64,000 bases of DNA from an uncultured Clostridia bacterium (GCA_947627575.1 CANQWN010000008.1:1-64000); one strand, 5' to 3'. Positions 49,165-58,392 are shown, counted from the first letter of the stretch. Numbers and translations: made by a program. The notes: a model not told the origin generated them from the letters alone.

Positions 49165-50033
49165 TTTTTACTTTCCTTTTTTTTACGTTTGCCGCACCCG
49201 CACGAAAGCAAGCTCCGCGTCTTTAAAGGTATGCCGCGCAAAATTATGTTGTCCGTCAAATCGTGATTGAAATAGAAATGTATATTATCCAAAGCCCTGC
49301 GCATATCCGCAAACAGGCTGTCGAAAACAAAGGTAAGTTCTTCCCTGCCCTTTGCAAGCATTTCCGCCTTACAATCGCCGCCTATGGCGTTGTAAAGCAC
49401 GTTATATCTGCCCTTTTTAACGTCCTTATCGTAATCGTCGAGGGCGTCGGCAAGATATACCCACTTGCCTATCGCATAAAACAGTATGCGCGTAAATTGA
49501 GTTGAAAACCCGCCCAAAGCGTAATCTGATACGTCGCGCATCATAAGCGCGGTAGGTTCGCTTGCGGCGTCTATTATCGCGCAACCCGCCCTTTCGGTTT
49601 CCGCCTGCATATCGGTGTACTTTTTTATTATTTCCACAACCTGCGGGTGTAGTTTGCGCGCCCGCTTGTATCCGCCGTAAAAGAAGGGCGTAAGCAGATA
49701 CCGCTTGTCGCCGTCCGCTTTGTCGTCGCGCAGTTTGAAGTACGCCAAAGCGACGTTTACGCAACCGAGGGTGACGGTGAGATTATCCGCTACGGCAATA
49801 GGTCTGCGGCGGAACCAATGCAGCATACACCGCCGTTTTTTTATATCTACGTCGAAGTTGCATATATTATGTGCAAAAGCGGAAACAAACGCCATATCGT
49901 AGGAAAGCGACGCCCTTGCGCACTGTCCGCAACCCTTGCCCACGCCCTTGCACAGCCCGCAATAAAGGGCTTTGTAAAGCGTTTCGTCCTTTTTGAAAAG
50001 GTAGGGTGCGTCCGGACTGATATAACCGAACAT
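49161..50033 (-). CDS. DUF5685-family protein
   Basis: A 290-residue helical protein resembling the DUF5685 family common in Clostridia (MFGYISPDAPYLFKKDE start, YKALYCGLCKGVGKGCGQC near residues 24-42, SYDMAFVSAF). A second conserved region, YAIGKWVYLADALDDYDKDV with acidic residues, recalls isoprenoid-synthase-like helical bundles, but this is speculation. It is translationally coupled to the J-like/TPR gene and follows trpS by 8 bases. Confidence 0.8.
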   Translation of the reverse strand: MFGYISPDAPYLFKKDETLYKALYCGLCKGVGKGCGQCARASLSYDMAFVSAFAHNICNFDVDIKKRRCMLHWFRRRPIAVADNLTVTLGCVNVALAYFKLRDDKADGDKRYLLTPFFYGGYKRARKLHPQVVEIIKKYTDMQAETERAGCAIIDAASEPTALMMRDVSDYALGGFSTQFTRILFYAIGKWVYLADALDDYDKDVKKGRYNVLYNAIGGDCKAEMLAKGREELTFVFDSLFADMRRALDNIHFYFNHDLTDNIILRGIPLKTRSLLSCGCGKRKKKESKK

Positions 50034-50041
50034 ATATTACC

Positions 50042-51043
50042 TTACAGCTGATAAAAGCCTATTTTTTTATATACTTTAGCCAACGTTCTGCCCGCCGTGC
50101 GGGAGGCGTATTCGGAATTCTTTTTAAGTATTTCGTTGAGATATTGCTTATCTTCCAGAAGCCGCGCCTGCTCCCTTTGGATGGGGGCGAGCTTTTCCGC
50201 CACAGCCTCGCCTACGGCAAGTTTGAATTCGCCGTAGCCCACGCCGCAAAAATCGCGTTCCGCTTCCTGCACGGTTTTATCGGAAAATACCGAATATATG
50301 CCCAACAGGTTGCTTATGCCCGCCTTGTTTACGGGGTCGTAATAAATTTCCGAACCGCTGTCCGTTACGGCGCGCTTGAATTTGCGTATTATCGTATCCT
50401 TGTCGTCCGACAGAAAAACCGAACCGTTGGGGTTTTCCGCGGATTTGGACATCTTTTTATCGGGCGACTGCAAATCGCCTATCTTTGCGCCCACTTTCAT
50501 AAATATGCCTTCGGGCACGGTAAACGTGGGCGAATATGCGTTGTTGAAACGTTGGGCTATATCGCGGGTTATTTCAAGATGCTGGCGCTGGTCCTCGCCT
50601 ACGGGCACGTAATCGGCGCCGTACAGCAGTATATCCGCCGCCATAAGCACGGGATAATCCATAAGCCCCATATTTATATTATCGGCGTGGCGCGCGCTCT
50701 TATCCTTGAACTGCGTCATACGCTCCATTTCGCCGACGTAAGTGAAAGTGTTAAGCACCCACGCAAGTTGAGCGTGCGCGGGCACGTGCGATTGTACGTA
50801 CAGCGTACATTTTTCGGGGTCTATCCCGCAGGCAATGTACAGGGCTATAAGCGACAGGGTTTTTGCGCGCAATTCCGCGGGCTGCTGCCTTACGGTTATG
50901 GCGTGCATATCCGCCACGGCGTAAAAACAATTGTAATCGTTTTGCAACGCCGTCATATTTTTTATCGCGCCGAGATAATTGCCTATCGTAAGATTGTTTG
51001 TCGGCTGAATTGCCGAATACAGCGTCTTTTTGCCGTCCTGCAT
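50042..51043 (-). CDS. trpS: Tryptophanyl-tRNA synthetase
   Basis: A 333-residue class I synthetase charging tRNA-Trp. The nucleotide motif appears as PTNNLTIGNYLGAI (TIGN in place of HIGH) and the KMSKS loop as KKMSKSAENP. Length is normal for the bacterial short form. It has its own promoter, no T-box leader, and probably heads a run with the DUF5685-like trio. Confidence 0.97.
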   Translation of the reverse strand: MQDGKKTLYSAIQPTNNLTIGNYLGAIKNMTALQNDYNCFYAVADMHAITVRQQPAELRAKTLSLIALYIACGIDPEKCTLYVQSHVPAHAQLAWVLNTFTYVGEMERMTQFKDKSARHADNINMGLMDYPVLMAADILLYGADYVPVGEDQRQHLEITRDIAQRFNNAYSPTFTVPEGIFMKVGAKIGDLQSPDKKMSKSAENPNGSVFLSDDKDTIIRKFKRAVTDSGSEIYYDPVNKAGISNLLGIYSVFSDKTVQEAERDFCGVGYGEFKLAVGEAVAEKLAPIQREQARLLEDKQYLNEILKKNSEYASRTAGRTLAKVYKKIGFYQL

Positions 51044-51077
51044 AATTTTCTCCGTTTGCGGATATTTTTACGCACTT

Positions 51078-51106
51078 ATCATACCATATAATTTTTTAAA
51101 ATGCAA
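51078..51106 (-). promoter_or_regulatory. trpS: Promoter of trpS
   Basis: TTGCAT (51101-51106), 17-base spacer, TATGAT (51078-51083) on minus; leader about 30 bases. Confidence 0.65.
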
Positions 51107-51107
51107 A

Positions 51108-51134
51108 GATTTACGGGCTTCCGCGCCGTAAATC
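51108..51134. repeat. Inverted repeat upstream of the trpS promoter
   Basis: GATTTACGG/CCGTAAATC, perfect 9-bp arms with a 9-base loop, ending one base upstream of the trpS -35. On minus it is followed by TTTGCATTTT, so it may be a second terminator for the YitT-family gene or an operator. Confidence 0.5.
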
Positions 51135-51183
51135 ATAAAACTTGACGTTTTTGTACACCGTTTACTCACAAAAGGCAAAAAAA

Positions 51184-51201
51184 GCGGCGCTTGCGCGCCG
51201 C
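51184..51201 (-). terminator. Terminator of the YitT-family gene
   Basis: GCGGCGC/GCGCCGC stem, 4-base loop, then TTTTTTTG on minus, eight bases past the stop. Confidence 0.85.
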
Positions 51202-51208
51202 GGAAAAT

Positions 51209-52345
51209 TTATATGGAACTGAACCCTCTGCCCAAAATTTCTTTGGTGTCGGTAATTATTACAAACGCTTCGGGGTCGGCTTCCTTAACTTTGCTTTTCA
51301 GCCTCAACGCCTCGCCCTTGCGGCAGACGGTGATAAGCACTTTGCGGGGCGCGCCCGTATAGCCGCCCTGCGCGTCGTACATAGTATAGCCGTGGCGTAT
51401 AACCTGAAGGATATACTGCGAAATTTTATCGGGGTGTTCGGTTATTATCGTTACGTATCTGTTTTTGCCTATATTTTCTATAATGCCGTCAAGCAGGAAG
51501 GATTTTACAAAAAGCCCCAGCGACGAATACAGCACCAGCGTCCAATCCTTGAACACGAAATAGGAAATGCCTATAATCACGTAGTCCACTATCATAAGCG
51601 CGACGCCTATGTTTATTTTGGTGTACTTTTTGATTATCAAAGCTATTATATCCGTGCCGCCGGACGACGCGCCCATATTGAAGATTATCGCGCTGCCTAT
51701 GCCTAAAAGCAATACGGCGTAACACAGTTCGAGGAAGGGGTCGTTGGTTATGGGAGGGCGGTCCTTCGGATAAAAAATTTCAAATACAGCCTGCCCGCCG
51801 GAATATACCAAAGTGCAGACGATGGTAAGCACCGTGCAACGTTTGCCGAGGAATATAAGCCCTATAACAAGCAGGAAAACGTTGATTATAATGGAATATT
51901 GCCCCTGCGTTAAAGGCAGAACGTTATCCAAACACCTTTCCAGAAGTATAGAAACGCTGGCTATGCCGCCCATAGTAAAACGGTTGGGGCGTTGGAAGAA
52001 ACTTACGCTGCACGCCATCATTAAGGAGCCGATAAGCATAAGCGCCCATTTTTTTACTATGTCAATGGTGTTTTCCTTGCGGGAGATGGGTCGCCCGTTT
52101 ACCATCACCATCTGCTCCTTTTTGCCTTCCGCGTTTTCGGTCGCGTGGTGTTCGGTTTTTTTCCTCCCGAACAATCTCTTCTTTTCGCCCATTTCGGTTG
52201 CGGGAGCCACGTTTACCCCGTCGTGCACGGGCGCGGCGGAAGATTTTTTAAAGAATCCCTTCTTCTTGTGCGCGCCGTTTTCCGCGCCGTTTTCCGCGCT
52301 GCTTTGTTGGGTTTCCGCGGGCTTTTCGTCGGTTTGTCTGTCCAT
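51209..52345 (-). CDS. YitT-family (DUF161/DUF2179) membrane protein with a long cytoplasmic N-terminus
   Basis: A 378-residue protein. Residues about 1-95 are hydrophilic and low in complexity, with alternating acidic and lysine-rich parts (KKKGFFKKSS, EKKRLFGRKK). From about 96 on it matches YitT proteins: five or six helices (QRPNRFTMGGIASVSILLER, GASSGGTDIIALIIKKY) and the C-terminal DUF2179 domain (IITEHPDKISQYIL, GMYDAQGGYTG-like TMYDAQGGYTG). Typical members are about 280 residues, so the N-terminal extension is extra. Function of the family is unknown, perhaps transport. It has a consensus promoter. Confidence 0.88.
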   Translation of the reverse strand: MDRQTDEKPAETQQSSAENGAENGAHKKKGFFKKSSAAPVHDGVNVAPATEMGEKKRLFGRKKTEHHATENAEGKKEQMVMVNGRPISRKENTIDIVKKWALMLIGSLMMACSVSFFQRPNRFTMGGIASVSILLERCLDNVLPLTQGQYSIIINVFLLVIGLIFLGKRCTVLTIVCTLVYSGGQAVFEIFYPKDRPPITNDPFLELCYAVLLLGIGSAIIFNMGASSGGTDIIALIIKKYTKINIGVALMIVDYVIIGISYFVFKDWTLVLYSSLGLFVKSFLLDGIIENIGKNRYVTIITEHPDKISQYILQVIRHGYTMYDAQGGYTGAPRKVLITVCRKGEALRLKSKVKEADPEAFVIITDTKEILGRGFSSI

Positions 52346-52384
52346 ATAATTTTCGGTTATACCCCTCTGTTTTTAAGCTAAATC

Positions 52385-52413
52385 ATTATATAACACCCCC
52401 GCGAAGTTGTCAA
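52385..52413 (-). promoter_or_regulatory. Consensus promoter of the YitT-family gene
   Basis: TTGACA (52408-52413), 17-base spacer, TATAAT (52385-52390) on minus; leader about 33 bases, with AGAGGGG unusually far (16 bases) from the start. Confidence 0.8.
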
Positions 52414-52438
52414 CCTTGCAAGGGGTGCCGTACAGCCG

Positions 52439-53920
52439 TTATTTTATAAATTCAAGCACTTCCTCAAACAGTGCGTCCGCGTTTGCAACCCGCGTGAAGC
52501 GCGGCGTTTTGTCGCGCAAAGCGGAAAGCTGTTTGGGCACCGCCATCGCGGTTGCGGCGTGAAGCCTTTTTATGCCCTTAAAGCTATCCTTTACGTCGTT
52601 GCCCGTAACCGCGTACAGCACGTCCTGCGGAAATTTATAGGGATTTGCGGTGGAAACTATAACCATTTTAGTCTCGTCTTTTTTGTTCTTTTCAAACCAA
52701 TCCACCGCAACTTTCATTGCGCAACCCGTGTGCGTATCCATCGTGTAACCTACGTCCACAAACACGTCGTACATGGCTTCCACACATTCCGCCTCTCCGG
52801 CGAACCCTCCGTCGAACGTTTCGCGTATGGCGGCAAGCTCTTCGGGCGTAATTTCGTAATGCCCGTCCTTTTTAAGCGCCGCCATTCGTTTGGCGGTCAG
52901 GCGGGTATCCCTGCCCGAAACTTCAAATAAAAGCCTTTCGAGGTTGGAAGAAACAAGTATATCCATGCTGGGCGACGTCGTCTTGTAAAATTCGCGGCGG
53001 ACGTCGTACACGCCCGTTTGCAGGAAATCGTATATAACTTTATTAAGGTTGGAAGCGCAATGCAACCTGCGTATGGGCAACCCCATTCGCTTTGCGTAAT
53101 ATCCCGCAAGCACGTTGCCGAAATTGCCCGTGGGCACGGTGAAATCTATCTCTTCCCCCAAAGCAATCTGATGGGAAGTTACCAAATCGAGATACGCCGA
53201 AAAATAATAGGCGATCTGCGGGGCGAGTCTGCCGAAATTTATGGAATTTGCGCTGGAAAGAAGGTAGCCGCGCTCTTTAAGCAGGGCATTGTACTCTTCG
53301 CCCGAAAAGATTTCCTTTACAGCCCTTTGGCAATCGTCGAAATTCCCGCGGACGGCAACTACGTTTACGTTGTCGCCCTCCTGCGTGGACATCTGCATTT
53401 TCTGCATTTTGGAAACCCCCTCGTTGGGGTAAAACACCATTATCCTGATGCCTTCGGCGTTTTTAAACCCTTCCAGCGCGGCTTTGCCCGTATCGCCGGA
53501 AGTTGCCACCAGCACCAAAATATTTTCGGTGATGCCGCAGATATCGCAACCCTTTCTCAACAGGTAAGGGAGCACGGTAAGCGCCATATCCTTGAAGGCG
53601 CACGTGGGACCGTGGAAAAGTTCGAGAATGTACACCCCGTCGTCGAGACGGACGAGGGGGGCGGGGTCCTTGCCTTCGAATTTGCCGTAAGCCGCGCGGC
53701 ACGCCGAAAGCAACCCCTTGCGGTCGTATTCGTCGAGGTATTTGAGAAGAATTTCGGTTGCGCGTTCGGGATAATCCATAAACATCATGGATTTAAGCTC
53801 TTCAAGCGTGATTTGGGGGAATTTTTCGGGTACGAAAAGTCCGCCGTTTGCGGAAAGCCCCTGCACTATGGCGCGCGCGCCCGTAACCTTTTCCCCGCCG
53901 CGCGTGGATAAGAATTTCAT
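52439..53920 (-). CDS. thrC: Threonine synthase
   Basis: A 493-residue PLP enzyme that converts O-phosphohomoserine to threonine. The PLP lysine is in GPTCAFKDMALTVLP (about residue 111), and TSGDTGKAALEGF and VPTGNFGNVLAGYYAK are the phosphate-binding loops. The length is that of the long ThrC class. Strong AAGGAGG site. No T-box or neighbouring threonine-pathway gene is seen. Confidence 0.96.
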   Translation of the reverse strand: MKFLSTRGGEKVTGARAIVQGLSANGGLFVPEKFPQITLEELKSMMFMDYPERATEILLKYLDEYDRKGLLSACRAAYGKFEGKDPAPLVRLDDGVYILELFHGPTCAFKDMALTVLPYLLRKGCDICGITENILVLVATSGDTGKAALEGFKNAEGIRIMVFYPNEGVSKMQKMQMSTQEGDNVNVVAVRGNFDDCQRAVKEIFSGEEYNALLKERGYLLSSANSINFGRLAPQIAYYFSAYLDLVTSHQIALGEEIDFTVPTGNFGNVLAGYYAKRMGLPIRRLHCASNLNKVIYDFLQTGVYDVRREFYKTTSPSMDILVSSNLERLLFEVSGRDTRLTAKRMAALKKDGHYEITPEELAAIRETFDGGFAGEAECVEAMYDVFVDVGYTMDTHTGCAMKVAVDWFEKNKKDETKMVIVSTANPYKFPQDVLYAVTGNDVKDSFKGIKRLHAATAMAVPKQLSALRDKTPRFTRVANADALFEEVLEFIK

Positions 53921-54002
53921 ACTCTGCCTCCTTTTTGTTGCCCTTTGTTGTTTTGCCGCCCCCGCAAAATGGGGAATTTGCGGCGCGCTATGTTTAAAAA
54001 AA

Positions 54003-54025
54003 GCGGCGCAAAAAATTTGCGCCGC
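54003..54025 (-). terminator. Terminator of the small P-loop gene
   Basis: GCGGCGCAAA/TTTGCGCCGC, 10 bp, then TTTTTTTAAAC on minus. Confidence 0.85.
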
Positions 54026-54040
54026 CGAATTTACGCTGTG

Positions 54041-54448
54041 TTATGCGTATTTTTTGACGAAATCCGGAAGTTCCTCTTCCACGCAACTGCAAGTGATTGT
54101 TATAGTTATATCGTTTTCGTTGGAAATTTTTTCAAGCATATAGAATATCCCCGCCAGATCTTTAAGTTCTTTACCGGATATTCTCGCAATTCCGTCTATG
54201 TAGATGTATTCGTGGTCGGCATTGCACGCCGCAACGCCTTTCACAAATCCGCAAAGCGCATCTTCGCCGGCCACAGCCCAGTCCTTTACGTCGATAAACC
54301 GCACGTCGCGCGAGACGTCGTACATATATCTCTTTGTATCCGTAATGAACACGCTTAATCCCTTTGCGCCCTGCGCGTTGGAATTAGCCGCCTGTATAAG
54401 TTGTTTGGTTTTGCCGGAGCCCTTGGGGCCGTAAATAAGTTTTATCAT
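54041..54448 (-). CDS. Small P-loop ATPase-like protein
   Basis: A 135-residue protein with a clear Walker A, GPKGSGKTKQ at residues 7-16, and a possible Walker B (EYIYIDGIARI). No other domain is visible, so it consists of little more than one P-loop core. It is preceded by AAGGAGG and its own promoter, and closed by a terminator, so it is monocistronic. Function unknown; no name is justified. Confidence 0.8.
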   Translation of the reverse strand: MIKLIYGPKGSGKTKQLIQAANSNAQGAKGLSVFITDTKRYMYDVSRDVRFIDVKDWAVAGEDALCGFVKGVAACNADHEYIYIDGIARISGKELKDLAGIFYMLEKISNENDITITITCSCVEEELPDFVKKYA

Positions 54449-54472
54449 GAAAACCTCCTTTTGCTTTATTAT

Positions 54473-54501
54473 ATTCTATCAGCAAACGGCGGGAATTTCA
54501 A
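54473..54501 (-). promoter_or_regulatory. Promoter of the small P-loop gene
   Basis: TTGAAA (54496-54501), 17-base spacer, TAGAAT (54473-54478) on minus; an overlapping TATAAT lies five bases closer to the gene. Confidence 0.55.
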
Positions 54502-54539
54502 GATTATTTTGTAATTTTTTTAAAAATTTTACAAAAGTA

Positions 54540-55742
54540 TCATTTTAACTGCGCCGCAAAGTCCGCAATCCTTTCAAGCCCCTCTTTCAAGTCGCTTTCG
54601 GAAAGGGCGTAGGATATGCGCACGCCGCTGTCGTCGCCGAAGCATATGCCGGGGGTAAGCGCAACTTTCTTTTCGGTAAGCAACAGATCAGCAACCTGCA
54701 TACTGCCCGTTATCTTTTCGCCCCCGTAGCATTTGCCGTAAAGTTTGCCGAAGCCCAGCATTATGTAAAACGCCCCGTCCGGCATTACGTACGTCAACCC
54801 GCTGTCCTTCATTCCGTCGAGGATTTTCGCCGCCGCGTTGCGCCTGTTTTCAAACGCCGCCACCATATTGCGCATGGGCTGTTCGTCGCCTTCCAGCGCC
54901 GCCAGAGCGGCGTATTGGGTTATGGTGTTTACGTTGGACGTGGAATGGCTTTGGAAGGAAGCTATAGCCTTTGCTATTTGCGGCGGGCAGGCGAGATAGC
55001 CCAACCTCCAGCCCGTCATCGCGTAGGATTTGGACACGCCGTTTATAACTATTGCAAGTTCCTTCATGGCGGGGGAAAGGGAAGCTATCGAATAGTGCTT
55101 CAACCCGCCGTAAATCAATTTTTCGTAAATCTCGTCCGAAAGCACGAGGATATTGTGCCTTTCGCAGACGGCGGCAATGGCGGCAAGCTCGTCCCTGCCG
55201 TAAACCGCGCCCGTGGGGTTGCAGGGCGTATTCAGGATAAGCATCTTCGTGCGGGGGGTTACCGCCGCCTCTATCTTTTCCGCGGTAACCTTATACCCGT
55301 CCTTTGCGTCCGCATATACGTATACGGGCACGCCTCCGCAGCTTTTTACCACTTCGGGATAAGTAAGCCAATAGGGCGCGGGGATTATCACCTCATCCCC
55401 GTCGTTTACCGTGGCGAACACGGCGTTGAAAATGGAATGTTTTGCGCCGTTGGAAACAACTATCTGCGAGGGGTCGTAATCCAGCCCGTTGTCCCTTTTC
55501 AGCTTTGCCGCAATCGCCTTTTTAAGCGCGGGCAAGCCCGCCGCCGCCACGTATTTTGTGCGACCCTCGTCAATGGCTTTTTTGGCGGCGTTACAGATAT
55601 GTTCGGGGGTGTTGAAATCGGGTTCGCCCACGCCGAAGTTGATAACGCGCTCTCCCGCGGCTTTCAACTCGTTGGCTTTTGCCGAAATGGCAAGCGTCAT
55701 CGAAGGCGAAATGGCTGAAACTCTGTCCGATACTTTTATCAT
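54540..55742 (-). CDS. aspC: Class I/II aminotransferase, aspartate aminotransferase-like
   Basis: A 400-residue PLP enzyme that moves amino groups between aspartate (or aromatic or other amino acids) and 2-oxoglutarate. It starts MIKVSDRVSAISPSMTLAI, typical of the I-gamma class; NFGVGEPDFNTP, NTPCNPTGAVY and LSDEIYEKL are family motifs, and the PLP lysine is in GVSKSYAMTGWRLGY. ATG at 55742 is 5-6 bases after GAGGAT and downstream of a good promoter; an earlier in-frame ATG lies upstream of the -10. Confidence 0.94.
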   Translation of the reverse strand: MIKVSDRVSAISPSMTLAISAKANELKAAGERVINFGVGEPDFNTPEHICNAAKKAIDEGRTKYVAAAGLPALKKAIAAKLKRDNGLDYDPSQIVVSNGAKHSIFNAVFATVNDGDEVIIPAPYWLTYPEVVKSCGGVPVYVYADAKDGYKVTAEKIEAAVTPRTKMLILNTPCNPTGAVYGRDELAAIAAVCERHNILVLSDEIYEKLIYGGLKHYSIASLSPAMKELAIVINGVSKSYAMTGWRLGYLACPPQIAKAIASFQSHSTSNVNTITQYAALAALEGDEQPMRNMVAAFENRRNAAAKILDGMKDSGLTYVMPDGAFYIMLGFGKLYGKCYGGEKITGSMQVADLLLTEKKVALTPGICFGDDSGVRISYALSESDLKEGLERIADFAAQLK

Positions 55743-55764
55743 ACTATCCTCGCGTTTTTTCTTT

Positions 55765-55793
55765 ATTATACAATACCGGGCGGCAATTTGCAA
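55765..55793 (-). promoter_or_regulatory. Promoter of the aminotransferase gene
   Basis: TTGCAA (55788-55793), 17-base spacer, TATAAT (55765-55770) on minus. Confidence 0.75.
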
Positions 55794-55855
55794 TGATTTG
55801 GTAAAAATTTAAATTTTGGGGAATTTTTGATAAAATAAGCGTTCAAGCTGTAAAA

Positions 55856-55888
55856 TTTTAACCGCCCTGCGCCGCGGGACGGTTAAAA
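55856..55888 (-). terminator. Terminator of the feo operon
   Basis: TTTTAACCG/CGGTTAAAA with inner CCC/GGG pairs, followed on minus by TTTTACAG; 24 bases past the last feo-associated gene. Confidence 0.65.
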
Positions 55889-55912
55889 TCAACGTTATTT
55901 GAACAGGAGGTT

Positions 55913-56074
55913 TTAATTTTGCTTTTTATCGCGGCACTTATCGCACGCGGAACAATTGCCGCAATCGCAACAGCCGCCCTTATGTTTTATCTTTCTGTAA
56001 ATTATCGCGCCGACGGCGGCAAGAAAAGCCACGCCAACGACGGCTATCACTATTATATCCGCAACGCCCATCAT
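55913..56074 (-). CDS. FeoB-associated cysteine-rich membrane protein
   Basis: A 53-residue protein: one membrane helix (about residues 5-26, ADIIVIAVVGVAFLAAVGAI), a lysine-rich turn, then six cysteines (CCDCGNCSACDKC). This is the small FeoB-associated Cys-rich membrane protein found at the end of many feo operons, thought to handle iron at the inner face. The ATG at 56074 overlaps the feoB stop (ATGATG run); a second ATG is three bases on. Confidence 0.85.
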   Translation of the reverse strand: MMGVADIIVIAVVGVAFLAAVGAIIYRKIKHKGGCCDCGNCSACDKCRDKKQN

Positions 56075-58392
56075 TTGCCCTCCTTTTTATGCCTGCCGAA
56101 CACCGAAAGTATATCGAATTTGCCCGTGTTCCTCAAAACTATCAAAGTTACCGCAACGGCTATCACTGCAAGCCATATGAACAGCGTCCACCACCAACTG
56201 CCCACGGTGTATACCATAGAACCCGTGATATAGCTTGCGCATATCCAGAACAGCAACGTCCACCTGAATTTGCCCGCGGGCAATTCCGCCTTTGCCGTGG
56301 CGCACGCCGCAAAGCAGGGTATCGTGGTCATATTGAAGATTATAAAGGCGAGTATGGCGGGTACGGTTATCCCCGTTGCGGCAGCCATTGCGTAGGCGTC
56401 GCCCGCGCCCTCTATGCCCGAAATCGCGTCCGGCGCTACACCCACGTTTGCGCCCAGCGCCGCTATGCACGCCGCCAAAGTGCCGAACGTGGCTATTACG
56501 TTTTCCTTTGCCACAAGCCCCGTTATCGCGGCAACCGCAAACACCCAACCGCAGTCGTTAAGCTGCGAACCGAAGCCCAGCGGGGTGAATATGGGGCTTA
56601 CGAACATACCGAGGGAAGCGAGAATGGATTGATCCATCGCCTCGTCGCCAACGTACCGCCACATCCAATTGATATGCGAGAACAGCCAGATTATAACCGT
56701 GGAGGCGAAGATTATGGTAAACGCCTTTTTTACGAAATGTTTGGTTTTATCCCAAAGGTGTATCATCAGGTTGCCGAAAGTGGGCAGATGATATGCCGGC
56801 AATTCCATTATGAACGGCGGCGTTTCGCCCCTCTGCGTGGTGTTGCGCATCAAAAGTACAGCGCATATCGCCGTAACAACGCCGAACGCGTACATGGCGT
56901 AAGTGATTATATCCACGTTGGAAAGCCCCACCATACCGCAGATAGCGCCGCCGCATGCGACAAGTATGGGCAACTTCGCCCCGCAGGAAAAGAAAGGTAT
57001 AACCCTTATCGTGGCCGTCCTCTCCTTTTCGTCGGCAAGCGTCCTCGTGTTGATAACCGCGGGGAGGGAACAGCCGAAGCCCATTATCATAGGCATAAAC
57101 GCCCTGCCCGAAAGCCCGAAACGGCGGAATATCCTGTCGAGGACGAACGCAATGCGCGCCATATATCCCGTATCTTCGAGAATGGAGAAGAACATAAACA
57201 GTATCAATATCTGCGGCAGGAAACCGAGAACGGCGAATATGCCGCCGAGAATACCGTCGCCCACCAGCCCCGTCGCCCACGCGGCGGAACCGCCGTTTTG
57301 CATAAGCGTTATTACGCCGTCCGAAATGTGGTCGAGGAAGAGATTTAAAAAGTTAGTAAGCATAACGCCGGGCGAGAACACCGCGCCGTCATAGAAAATC
57401 GCCAAAATTTCCACGCCGAAATTATTGTATACTACTTCGCCCTCCGCTTCGGACGCAAGCCCCAAATCCACAAGCGTGGGCAAAGGCGTGCCCGCGAGGT
57501 CCGCCCACGCGCCTATGAAGAACAGGTCTTCCGAGAACGTGAGATGGAAAATCAAAAACAGCACCACCGCAAACACGGGGATAGCCCACACCTTGTGGGT
57601 GAGAAATTTATCTATCTTATCTGATTTGGTAAGCGCTTCCTTATTGGCTTTAACCTTCGCCGTGGCAAGATTCGCCGATATGTATTTATATCTTTCGTCG
57701 GCTACAACCGCTTCGAGGTCCTCTCCGCCGGAAGCCTTTTCCAGCGTTTCCGCCGCGCCCTTGCGCGCCTTTTCCAGCTCGTCGTTTTCCAGCAGTTTAA
57801 CCGCGTGGAAAAGGGGAGATGTTACGCCCTCCGCCTCGTAATACGCGCACGCCGTTTCCAACTGCTTTGCAAGCGCGCCTTCCAGCACGGTGTAACCCTT
57901 TCTTTCGTCGGGCATAGCCGCCGCGCGTTCCATAAGTTTTTTAATCCCGTCCTTTTTAAGCGCGGAAATTGCCACAACGGGCACGCCCAAAGCCTTTTCC
58001 AGCGCAGCCGCGTCCACCTTGTCGCCCGATTTTTGCACCTCGTCCATCATATTCAGGGCTATTATCACGGGGACGTCCGTTTCGAGAAGTTGCGTGGTGA
58101 GATACAGATTGCGTTCGAGGTTGGTTGCGTCCACTATATTTATTATCCCGTCGGGCTTGCCTTCGAGGATGAAATTGCGGGAAATAACTTCTTCCGGGGT
58201 GTACGGCGAAAGGGAATATATGCCGGGTAAATCCACTATATTTACTTCCGTTTCCCCTCCTTTATACGTCCCTTCGCGCTTATCCACCGTAACGCCGGGC
58301 CAGTTGCCCACGTGCGCCGTCGCGCCCGTCAAGGCGTTGAAAAGCGTAGTTTTGCCGCAGTTGGGGTTGCCCGCCAAAGCAAAAGTTTTCAT
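56071..58392 (-). CDS. feoB: Ferrous iron transporter FeoB
   Basis: A 773-residue membrane protein importing Fe(II) under anaerobic conditions. The N-terminal GTPase has G1 GNPNCGKTTLFNAL, G3 DLPGIYSLSPYTPEE and G4 NMMDE. A helical spacer follows, then about 10-11 helices with the Gate motifs (FGCSLPAVINTRTL and the second PCFAACATAKAEL). It overlaps feoA by four bases and the Cys-rich gene at its end. Confidence 0.97.
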   Translation of the reverse strand: MKTFALAGNPNCGKTTLFNALTGATAHVGNWPGVTVDKREGTYKGGETEVNIVDLPGIYSLSPYTPEEVISRNFILEGKPDGIINIVDATNLERNLYLTTQLLETDVPVIIALNMMDEVQKSGDKVDAAALEKALGVPVVAISALKKDGIKKLMERAAAMPDERKGYTVLEGALAKQLETACAYYEAEGVTSPLFHAVKLLENDELEKARKGAAETLEKASGGEDLEAVVADERYKYISANLATAKVKANKEALTKSDKIDKFLTHKVWAIPVFAVVLFLIFHLTFSEDLFFIGAWADLAGTPLPTLVDLGLASEAEGEVVYNNFGVEILAIFYDGAVFSPGVMLTNFLNLFLDHISDGVITLMQNGGSAAWATGLVGDGILGGIFAVLGFLPQILILFMFFSILEDTGYMARIAFVLDRIFRRFGLSGRAFMPMIMGFGCSLPAVINTRTLADEKERTATIRVIPFFSCGAKLPILVACGGAICGMVGLSNVDIITYAMYAFGVVTAICAVLLMRNTTQRGETPPFIMELPAYHLPTFGNLMIHLWDKTKHFVKKAFTIIFASTVIIWLFSHINWMWRYVGDEAMDQSILASLGMFVSPIFTPLGFGSQLNDCGWVFAVAAITGLVAKENVIATFGTLAACIAALGANVGVAPDAISGIEGAGDAYAMAAATGITVPAILAFIIFNMTTIPCFAACATAKAELPAGKFRWTLLFWICASYITGSMVYTVGSWWWTLFIWLAVIAVAVTLIVLRNTGKFDILSVFGRHKKEGK

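Noticed and set aside
51044..51208. A tryptophan T-box leader for trpS
   Set aside because: The leader after the predicted start is about 30 bases, with no T-box sequence or antiterminator; the inverted repeat lies upstream of the promoter.
55919..56233. Plus-strand 104-codon frame over the end of the feo operon
   Set aside because: The minus strand encodes the FeoB-associated Cys-rich protein and the end of FeoB, both with clear motifs and overlapping start/stop.
56089..57348. Plus-strand frame of 419 codons inside feoB
   Set aside because: Antisense shadow of feoB; composition unlike a protein.
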